Assembly: GCF_003610295.1 (NCBI RefSeq)
Contig: NZ_RAPV01000001.1
Location: 3,844,001-3,908,000, forward strand
Direction: 5' to 3'
From: Paraburkholderia sp. BL23I1N1
Lineage (GTDB): Bacteria > Pseudomonadota > Gammaproteobacteria > Burkholderiales > Burkholderiaceae
Length of the DNA: 64,000 bases
Shown here in pieces: positions 57,553 to 64,000 of the stretch (its first letter is position 1; every line of letters starts with the position of its first letter). Under the pieces are notes generated by a model. It was not told where the DNA came from. It worked only from the letters and a program-made list of their open reading frames with translations, and made no database searches. A program made the position numbers and the translations under genes.

Positions 57553-57957
57553 ATGAACAGAAGAAAGAGACTGACGTTTTGGGGGGCTGACGAAAACGAC
57601 GACAGTCTTCCGCGCGCTGTCATGGATGGTCGCAAGACCGTCACCGCCGAAACGCTCGCGGAATACTATAAGCCGTACGGCGAATACGGCGACGGTGGTT
57701 ATGCACCGGGTGACATTATTGAAGTCTACGATTTGCGGCAGCGGCTTCGCTGCATCATCAAGGCCACCAAGGTGTATACGATCGAATTCGGGGACATCCC
57801 GGAAGAGGTCTGGCGTGGCGAGACGTTTTCCAGCGCAAGGAAATTTTGTGAGTGCCATATTCGGTGCATGCCGCATGTCGACCTGCATGACCACTTCAAG
57901 CTGGTAACGCTGCATTTTGAATTGGTCGAGATCATCGCGCGCGACGTCACCTGCTGA
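57553..57957 (+). CDS. ASCH domain-containing protein
   Basis: A 134-residue protein with an ASCH-like beta-barrel: PRAVMDGRKTVTAETLAEYY, GYAPGDIIEVYDLRQRLRCI and ATKVYTIEFGDIPEEVWRGE. ASCH domains resemble PUA and may bind RNA or nucleosides; some hydrolyse N4-acetylcytidine. The start at 57553 gives the natural N-terminus; an earlier in-frame ATG at 57508 is possible. Confidence 0.78.
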   Translation: MNRRKRLTFWGADENDDSLPRAVMDGRKTVTAETLAEYYKPYGEYGDGGYAPGDIIEVYDLRQRLRCIIKATKVYTIEFGDIPEEVWRGETFSSARKFCECHIRCMPHVDLHDHFKLVTLHFELVEIIARDVTC

Positions 57958-58186
57958 CTCTACAGGTGCATAGCGATGAAGTTATTCGGCCGGCCCGCGA
58001 CAAGGCGGTGCGTCCGCTGATTGTCCGCTTTGCGCGGAACTGAGGGGTCGAAGTGGGTCGAGTGCTGCTGACCGCAGACTTGCTCAGTTCACATTGCGTA
58101 TGCCCTTTGCGTGAGGCAGTACGCGGCCACATGCAGCCGGCCGTGAGCGTCTGCTTTGAGGCATCAAAGAAAGGAGGCTGACCTAG

Positions 58187-58203
58187 ACGGTGTTAGGAAC
58201 TTC
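58187..58203 (+). repeat. Left inverted repeat of the IS5-family element
   Basis: 17 bases, a perfect match to the complement of 59032-59048, bordered by CTAG. Confidence 0.92.
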
Positions 58204-58229
58204 CGGTCAAAACCTGGTACCCTGGAGGG

Positions 58230-59042
58230 ATGACAAGAGAGAAACGTAAAGCGTACCCGACAGACGTGTCAGACGAAGAATGGAGCTTCGTAGCAGCGTA
58301 TCTGACGTTGATGGATGAGAGTGCACCACAGCGTAAATACGAGTTGCGCGAGATGTTCAATGCGTTGCGCTGGATGGCTCGCGCTGGGGCTGCGTGGCGA
58401 ATGCTGCCGACCAACTTCCCGCCGTGGGAACTCGTGTACCAGCAGACGCAACGATGGCTGGCGGCCGGCTGTTTCGAGTGCATGGTGAGTGATCTTCGTT
58501 CAATCATCCGTGTCGCGCAGGGGCGGCGGGGGCAGCCCAGCGCGGTGATCCTTGATGGCCGTACGATGCAATCGACATGTGAGAGCGGTCCACGCGCAGG
58601 CTATGACGGCTACAAGCGCAAGCGTGGCAGCAAGGTGCATATGGCGGTCGACACGCTGGGTCAGTTGCTCGCCGTACACGTGACGCCGGCCAACGAGCAG
58701 GAGCGCGCACAGGTGACAGAGCTGGCGCGCCAGGTGCAGCAGGCAACGGGAGAAACCGTGAAAGTGGCCTTTGCCGATCAGGGTTACACGGGCGAAGCTC
58801 CTGCGCAGGCCGCGCGCGCTCAGGGAATTGATCTCCAGGTGATCAGGCTCGATGAAGCGAAAAAGGGTTTTGTGCTGTTGCCACGTCGATGGGTAGTCGA
58901 GCGCAGCTTCGGATGGCTCAACCGCTTTCGACGCCTCGCTCGCGACTACGAACGCTTGCCCGAAACACTCGCAGGTCTGCATTTTGTCGTCTTCGCCATG
59001 TTTATGCTTGTCCATGCAATCCCAGTACTTCGAAGTTCCTAA
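58230..59042 (+). CDS. IS5-family transposase (DDE)
   Basis: A 270-residue transposase of the IS5 family. The catalytic triad can be read: Asp in ILDGRTMQST, Asp in AFADQGYTGE, and Glu in WVVERSFGWLNRFRRLARDY. An N-terminal DUF4096 segment (YPTDVSDEEWSFVAAYL) precedes it. The length is normal for a single-frame enzyme of this group. The stop lies inside the right inverted repeat. Confidence 0.95.
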   Translation: MTREKRKAYPTDVSDEEWSFVAAYLTLMDESAPQRKYELREMFNALRWMARAGAAWRMLPTNFPPWELVYQQTQRWLAAGCFECMVSDLRSIIRVAQGRRGQPSAVILDGRTMQSTCESGPRAGYDGYKRKRGSKVHMAVDTLGQLLAVHVTPANEQERAQVTELARQVQQATGETVKVAFADQGYTGEAPAQAARAQGIDLQVIRLDEAKKGFVLLPRRWVVERSFGWLNRFRRLARDYERLPETLAGLHFVVFAMFMLVHAIPVLRSS

Positions 59043-59048
59043 CACCGT
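59032..59048 (-). repeat. Right inverted repeat of the IS5-family element
   Basis: 17 bases, the perfect complement of the left end, bordered by CTAG. Confidence 0.92.
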
Positions 59049-59124
59049 CTAGGCGATCAATGCGTTTTCACACACTCTGAGTCGCGTGCCGTCAATCGTT
59101 CGTTAATACGACAATACAGCGCAT

Positions 59125-59676
59125 ATGGAAAACGATAAAACACCAATGACTGAATTCCCATTGATCGGCCGATTCTGGCTTGGCGCGCTGACAGGCGTCG
59201 TTTGCGCATTCGGGGCGGCGTATATGTTGATGCACGGAGGGCGGCCGTGGACTGGAAACACGGGTTGGGCGTGGCATACGGCGGGTGTAAGTTACCGGAC
59301 GCGAGAAGAATTGTATGGGGCGATTTTTGCAATGCTCGCCGTCGCCTGTTTCGGCTGGTGCCTTTTAGGACCATGGCTGGCCCGTCGAATTCTGCTGACA
59401 CCCGAGGGGCTAACCGTCTTCGAGCCGCCGGTCCTGTCGAAGCCGCCGGTGATGATGCCGTATCCCGAGATTGGCAATCTGCGGCGTTATCAACAGTCTT
59501 CGTCGACACGGCAAGGGAACTATTTTCCCAAGGTACTGGAAACGATCGGTTTCACGTTCCAGGGGCGGCCTTACGGATTTCAACGATACCGGTTCCGCAA
59601 CGATCAGGAGTTTGAGAGCTTCTGGCGGCTTATAACTGAGCGCGTGCGGTCAGTCATCATTGAAGAGGATCACTGA
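59125..59676 (+). CDS. Two-helix membrane protein with a cytoplasmic PH-like tail
   Basis: A 183-residue protein with two hydrophobic helices (residues ~15-36 and ~68-88) and a C-terminal globular part containing GLTVFEPPVLSKPPVMMPYP. The pattern, strands after a double helix, resembles bacterial PH-like (YdbS/DUF304-type) proteins, but I do not recognise the family with certainty. A decayed partial copy lies at 21.1 kb. Confidence 0.72.
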   Translation: MENDKTPMTEFPLIGRFWLGALTGVVCAFGAAYMLMHGGRPWTGNTGWAWHTAGVSYRTREELYGAIFAMLAVACFGWCLLGPWLARRILLTPEGLTVFEPPVLSKPPVMMPYPEIGNLRRYQQSSSTRQGNYFPKVLETIGFTFQGRPYGFQRYRFRNDQEFESFWRLITERVRSVIIEEDH

Positions 59677-59741
59677 TCAATCAAAAACTGCACGCTACCC
59701 AAGCTGAACTTCAAGGTCCCGGTTTTCTCGTCCAGCCATCC

Positions 59742-60554
59742 TTATCGCGCCACAACCTTGCGCGCGATAAAGTGGAACCATGAATCATTCCTCACATCGT
59801 CACCCTCCTGCATGCACCGTCCGGTCGAGTTTCCGAACACCGCCTCGGTGTGCAGATTCACTTCGGCAAGTTGGCGACGCTGCGTGTCCATATCGGTGTA
59901 CATGATAACAATGCCGAATTCGTGCGCGGCGCAAACCCGGATCGCGTAACCGTCGAACTCACGATTGAGCGGTGAATAGCGCAAGTAATTGAGGGTGCCA
60001 ATTGCCAGCGAATATCCGATCCTGGCAACATCGATGCAGGTTGAAATCGGATTGACCGACAGGTTTGGCATTCGTAGAAGATGCAGCGGTTTTTGACGGT
60101 AGCTCGGTCCGTACAAGTTGTGGGCCGAAAACAGTACCAGGCCGCCCGGCTTCAGCACGCGGGCGAACTCCCGCAAGACGGCGCGGCGGCCGACGTAATC
60201 CACCGCGTCGATGCCGTTGTAACTGAATACGACCAGTGCAAAGCTCTCGTCTGGAAAGGCCGACATGTCGCGAGCGTCCATCTGCTGCACGCAGATGCCC
60301 GGATGGTTACGGCGGCAGATCGCGACCAGTTCAGGCGTGTAGTCGACTGCGGTGTAGTCATTGCTCATCGCCGTTAGCAAGGCTACGGTTCTGCCCCCGC
60401 CCACGCCTACATCGAGAACTGGCTGGTGTTGCACCTGGTGTGCCACCCAGGCGAAAGCTGCCGCCTCACCAGAATCGGTCCAGCCGCTGGCTACGGCGAA
60501 CCCGTTCCGCCCGCTGCGGCTGCTCCACACCGCACGGTTAATCCGATCTTGCAT
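59742..60554 (-). CDS. Class I SAM-dependent methyltransferase
   Basis: A 270-residue methyltransferase. The SAM-binding motif I is PVLDVGVGGGRTVALL, followed by YTAVDYTPELVAICRRNHPG, MDARDMSAFPDESFALVVFS and LKPGGLVLFSAHNL. The substrate is not clear. ATG 60554 is used; a GTG at 60569 is also in frame. Confidence 0.88.
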   Translation of the reverse strand: MQDRINRAVWSSRSGRNGFAVASGWTDSGEAAAFAWVAHQVQHQPVLDVGVGGGRTVALLTAMSNDYTAVDYTPELVAICRRNHPGICVQQMDARDMSAFPDESFALVVFSYNGIDAVDYVGRRAVLREFARVLKPGGLVLFSAHNLYGPSYRQKPLHLLRMPNLSVNPISTCIDVARIGYSLAIGTLNYLRYSPLNREFDGYAIRVCAAHEFGIVIMYTDMDTQRRQLAEVNLHTEAVFGNSTGRCMQEGDDVRNDSWFHFIARKVVAR

Positions 60555-60806
60555 GTCGGTTGCTGCCACGGCATTTCTCGATTTAAATACCTTTCCGACA
60601 AACTACACCCGGCGGGGACCTGCATGTGTGCGGTAACTCACTGTCTCGACTTGTACTTAACATTTTCACGTCTGGCGTCGAACACGCGCAGAGAAGGGCG
60701 CACTTGACCTGGGCTGCAGAGAATCTGCAGACAGGCTGACGCATGAGTGTTGGAAGGAGTAGGTGGATTCAGGATTAGGCCATTCCGCACGCGAATTTCG
60801 CCAGAC

Positions 60807-61358
60807 TCAACCAGCCGGCGAGACTGCAAGACGAAGTTCCCGGTAGGCAGTCACCAGTGCGTCGAGGCTGAATGTCCGGTTCAGACCGCTGGGATTGGGC
60901 AACACCCATACGCGGGCGCCGCCGAACGTTGCCGGTTGCGGGCCCCAGTGTATTTCGCGATTGCCGGACATGGCAGAGAGCGCCATCTTTCCGAGGAAGG
61001 CAACGCATTGCGGTGCATATCGTTCGATCTTCCGCTCGAATTCCGTCGCCGCCGCTTTGAATTCCCATTGCGATAGTTCATCCGCTCGTGCAGTTGGGCG
61101 CGAGACCACGGTTGTCAGGCAACAACCATACTGCAGGAGCGTGTGATCGTCGTCAGGGCAAATCTGTTCAGGCGTAAAACCTGCCAGATGAACGGCCCGC
61201 CAGAACCGATTCCCTCGGCCGGCAAAGTGGCGGCCTGTCGATGCCGCACGGACGCCCGGATTGATTCCGCAAAACACCACTGATAAACCCTGTTCAAGGA
61301 TATCGGGGAGACCTTGGAGTGAGTCGGAGCAAGCCACGGATGGCATTAGCGTTTTCAT
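60807..61358 (-). CDS. mug: G/U mismatch-specific DNA glycosylase
   Basis: A 183-residue enzyme of the Mug/TDG family, which removes uracil and ethenocytosine opposite guanine in DNA. The active-site motif GINPG (VVFCGINPGVRAA) and the wedge motif NPSGLNR (VLPNPSGLNRTF) are both intact. The Met at 61358 gives the normal length; the open frame upstream to 61442 has no similarity. Confidence 0.92.
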   Translation of the reverse strand: MKTLMPSVACSDSLQGLPDILEQGLSVVFCGINPGVRAASTGRHFAGRGNRFWRAVHLAGFTPEQICPDDDHTLLQYGCCLTTVVSRPTARADELSQWEFKAAATEFERKIERYAPQCVAFLGKMALSAMSGNREIHWGPQPATFGGARVWVLPNPSGLNRTFSLDALVTAYRELRLAVSPAG

Positions 61359-61534
61359 GAAGCGCAGTTTGGCCCACCGCGTTGCCGTGGACAAGCGAAA
61401 AAGAGGGGCGATTTCGCATCGGCGGCCTTGGCATTGCTGCACGGACGGTTCAGTTCGACGGACTCCGCGACACGGCCACGCGCCATGCCGCGGAGTTTGC
61501 TACTTACTTGCTACAACTGGTTATTCAAGTCTTG

Positions 61535-63553
61535 TCAGAACGGCCACCAGCCGAACCCACCGTTATTACCCTGTCCTTTGTCATTGTGATGATCGTCCTG
61601 ATCCCGGTCCCGGTCGAATTGGAACGAGTCAAAAAGATCGCCGATGGCCGGCGAATTGACCGGCACGTACGGATTGCCTGGGAGCTGCACCGGGTTCGGC
61701 AGATTGTCACGGCTACGCTGCGTGATCGGAGACAGCGACCAGTTGCGATCGATGAACTTGATGATCGACGCATGATCCGAATATTCATGTACCACGCGGC
61801 CGCCACGAGAAAACGGCGACACCACGATCATCGGAATACGCGGACCGTCGCCGAAGAAATCCACCGGCTGGATGTAGCCTGAATCGTAGTAGCCGCCGCC
61901 TTCGTCGGTGGTAATCAGGATCGCCGTCGACGCCCACAGCGCCGGGTTGGACTGGACCGCCTCGACAAGCTTGTGCACGAATGCCTCATACAGCCCGAAC
62001 TTCGACGACTCAGGATGACCGTCCAGCAGACCGCCTGGCTTCACGAACGATACGGCCGGCAAGGTGCCCGCCGCGATGTCCGAATAGAGGTCGGTTGTGT
62101 CCTGAAAGTGCGCAGCGACAAGTGCCGGGTTGGTCATGATCGCGGTTTCGTAGAGGAACGGATTGCAGATGTTGCAGTAGACGCTCGTGGACGGCGTGCT
62201 GACGAACGTCTTCCAGCCTTCGCCGTAATACTTCCACGAGATGTTTTTCGCCAGCAGCGAATCCGCGATCGTGCGTACCGGCGAAGGCGGAATCGTGAAG
62301 GCGCTGCTCGTATTCACGCTGCCGTCGCCGTTATAACCCGGGTTGTAGTTGTTGAGCAGATAGTAGGTATTGGCCGCGCAGTTCGGGTCGGGGTGATAGG
62401 GCAGCGTGCCCAGGTAATGGCGGATCGCGCCTACCCCGGGTTGCTTCGGGTCGGAGCAGTTACTGTAGGTACCGCCCGAGTAGCCGTCCTGCTTGTACCA
62501 GTTGTTGGTGCCTGCCAGCGGATGCGGATTTTCGATCTCATCGGCGGGCGGGGTGGTGGCGTTACCGTTGCCGTCGGTGTAGTAAAGCGCATCAGCCGTA
62601 CCGATCATGATGCTGTTCGCACCCGTGCCGCCCATCACCGGCTGGTGATAGTTGTCGCTGATCGTGTATTGACGCGCGAGCTCGGTGAAATAGGGCATAT
62701 CGCCGGTATTCACGTTGTAGTAGCCGAGTGCCGTCGATCCTTCGCTCGTGGTCTGGTCGGTGAAGTTGGCGGGCTTTGGCTTGCCGTTCGAGCCGGCGCC
62801 GATCGACGTTTCGACCCACGCAAACAGGTCCATTTTGCAGCCGCTGGGGTTGTCGTAGGTCGCATGCGAGAAGCTACAGTCCGACTGCTGCCAGTTCTGA
62901 TAGAAGCGGTGCACGGGGCTATTCATGTACTGATCGTAGTTCGGACCCACTCGCGAAATCTGATAGGGGCCGTTCGGCAGATTGAAGGTGTTCGTGCCAA
63001 AGCGCGTGTCCGGTACCTGTTGCGGCAAACCTGACGCGCCGGTCGTCAGATGCACGACGTCCTGTGGCTTGAGTGCCGCCCCTTCTGCAGCCTGGGCCGC
63101 GGCAAGGGTTGCGAAGGGCGGCGGGCTGGTGTCGCTCGGGGCGGTCGCTACAAAGCCGGTGTTGGGTGCCGGCAGTACGGTGTAGAGCTTCTTGCCGGAA
63201 GGGCTCAGCTCGAAGCGGTTGGGGTTGTCGGCGGTGGCGGTGTACTGTGCGGCGGTCGCGAAATTGGGTCCAGGTTTGCCGTCCTGCGTGATGATGCCTT
63301 TGGAGAGCAGATTCGATACCGTCTGCCCGCTTCGCGGCGTATAGGCGCCGAACACATGATCGAAGGTGCGGTTTTCGCCCACGATGACGATCACATGCTT
63401 GATCGGCGAGGCCGTGTGAACGGAGGCGGCGTCGGTCTGCTGACTGGTGGAAATGGACGGGTAGAGTGCGGTGCCGACCGCTAGTGCAGCTGCGCTGAAC
63501 GTAAAAAGGGCTTGCAGGACGGGCTTTCGTGGGACTTTATCAATACGCTTCAT
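61535..63553 (-). CDS. Secreted phosphoesterase family protein (acid phosphatase/phospholipase C-like)
   Basis: A 672-residue protein of the phosphoesterase family (PF04185) with a signal peptide or membrane anchor at residues 12-35. The nucleophile region is VIVIVGENRTFDHVFGAY, and later metal-site segments include DNYHQPVMGGTGANS, TTDEGGGYYDSGY and VVSPFSRGGRVVHEYSDH. It should release phosphate from esters in the periplasm or outside the cell. The C-terminal tail is rich in Asp/His and ends GGFGWWPF. A GGAGAG site precedes the start. Confidence 0.9.
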   Translation of the reverse strand: MKRIDKVPRKPVLQALFTFSAAALAVGTALYPSISTSQQTDAASVHTASPIKHVIVIVGENRTFDHVFGAYTPRSGQTVSNLLSKGIITQDGKPGPNFATAAQYTATADNPNRFELSPSGKKLYTVLPAPNTGFVATAPSDTSPPPFATLAAAQAAEGAALKPQDVVHLTTGASGLPQQVPDTRFGTNTFNLPNGPYQISRVGPNYDQYMNSPVHRFYQNWQQSDCSFSHATYDNPSGCKMDLFAWVETSIGAGSNGKPKPANFTDQTTSEGSTALGYYNVNTGDMPYFTELARQYTISDNYHQPVMGGTGANSIMIGTADALYYTDGNGNATTPPADEIENPHPLAGTNNWYKQDGYSGGTYSNCSDPKQPGVGAIRHYLGTLPYHPDPNCAANTYYLLNNYNPGYNGDGSVNTSSAFTIPPSPVRTIADSLLAKNISWKYYGEGWKTFVSTPSTSVYCNICNPFLYETAIMTNPALVAAHFQDTTDLYSDIAAGTLPAVSFVKPGGLLDGHPESSKFGLYEAFVHKLVEAVQSNPALWASTAILITTDEGGGYYDSGYIQPVDFFGDGPRIPMIVVSPFSRGGRVVHEYSDHASIIKFIDRNWSLSPITQRSRDNLPNPVQLPGNPYVPVNSPAIGDLFDSFQFDRDRDQDDHHNDKGQGNNGGFGWWPF

Positions 63554-64000
63554 GGATCTCTCCAAACGGGGATTGACACAGGGCACACCGAGCGGCAGTG
63601 AGCGAAGTGCGTTACTTACCAGGCCTTGCTTTGTATTACCGTGCGTTACATCCGAGAGAAAGTTAGGCTTGCCGTGTGTCCAACTCGGGTTGGAAAAATG
63701 TCTGGGATGCGTGAGTCATGTGACCCAGCTAACGTATGCCTTTCGAACCCTTGCGAGTGGGAGTTGAATGGGAGTTGAGAAGCAAGGGGCGCCTGATGCC
63801 AGAACGCCAGGCTGTCAAAGAAGTGTCTGATGCGATATGCGGGGAAGCGCACAGAGTCATCTGGATCCGGACCATATTCTGTTTGGCACTGCAGACACGT
63901 CTCCCCGCGACTCCCAGGAGCAGTATTTCCGCACGTCCTTCGCAAGCCCCAGCTCTACGAGCGGTCGGGGAATGATCACTCACAACACCAGGTCGACATC
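63554..64000. other. Upstream region of the phosphoesterase gene, right edge
   Basis: About 450 bases to the end of the window without a recognisable gene on either strand. It should contain the phosphoesterase promoter. Confidence 0.4.

Larger units (their letters stand above)
58187..59048 (+). mobile_element. Complete IS5-family insertion sequence (862 bp)
   Basis: Perfect 17-bp terminal inverted repeats, ACGGTGTTAGGAACTTC at the left and its complement at the right (59032-59048), flank one transposase gene. CTAG lies immediately outside both ends (58183-58186 and 59049-59052), consistent with the CTAG/YTAR target of the IS5 group. The element looks intact and able to move. It inserted in the gap between the ASCH gene and the membrane protein gene. 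Confidence 0.93.

Overview
The window is GC-rich proteobacterial DNA. It most likely comes from a Burkholderiaceae chromosome or megaplasmid, with Paraburkholderia the best guess. Support for this is the pair of Burkholderia-type 16-strand porins, the XapX, DUF4337, DUF899 and UPF0182 proteins, a MocR regulator, the CusF-type copper proteins and the general codon use. The assignment rests on protein families and no database search was run. No tRNA, rRNA or CRISPR array was seen.

Layout. 1-3.9 kb: the end of a copper/silver efflux operon, with the CusB tail carrying a fused CusF domain, then CusA and a separate CusF-like protein, joined by ATGA overlaps. 4.0-6.4 kb: two lipoproteins. 6.6-9.9 kb: an ECF42-type sigma factor behind two DGPF/YCII proteins, an SRPBCC protein and a VOC protein. 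9.9-18.5 kb: small membrane proteins, an MDR oxidoreductase, a frameshifted AraC regulator, acetyltransferases, a MocR regulator, a small-molecule kinase and a flavin reductase, with truncated gene remnants. 18.5-30.4 kb: a loose region of metabolic and unknown genes, two large lipoproteins (one resembling GH54 arabinofuranosidase), an autotransporter start that runs into a truncated IS4-type transposase, and a tetR-NTF2-tfoX cluster. 30.7-33.6 kb: a LysR regulator, a porin and a small repeat-containing secreted protein.

33.7-39.5 kb is accessory. It holds a compact mercury resistance operon (merR divergent from merTPA) with a textbook 19-bp-spacer promoter, then a Nit6803-like nitrilase, an NmrA-type protein, an Ohr remnant and a two-helix potassium channel. 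39.8-48.4 kb carries a membrane PQQ dehydrogenase with a porin directly downstream, a CobW GTPase with a Tat-exported metallo-hydrolase, and a large UPF0182 membrane protein. 49.3-52.3 kb is a complete siaABCD-like signalling operon (phosphatase, kinase, phosphoprotein, diguanylate cyclase) whose phosphatase has a CBS-like soluble sensor in place of a membrane sensor.

52.7-64 kb holds a frameshifted dihydrofolate reductase-family gene, a GST, a TetR repressor divergent from an SDR-DoxX pair with a clear triple operator repeat, a nucleotidyltransferase, an ASCH protein, an intact 862-bp IS5-family element, a methyltransferase, Mug glycosylase and a secreted phosphoesterase.

A recurring theme is gene decay. 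At least ten loci are frameshifted, truncated or reduced to short fragments (AraC, racemase, LMW phosphatase, autotransporter, IS4 transposase, MarR, Ohr, LysR, DHFR-like, and a partial copy of a membrane protein). Two of the frameshifts can be read to the exact base change.
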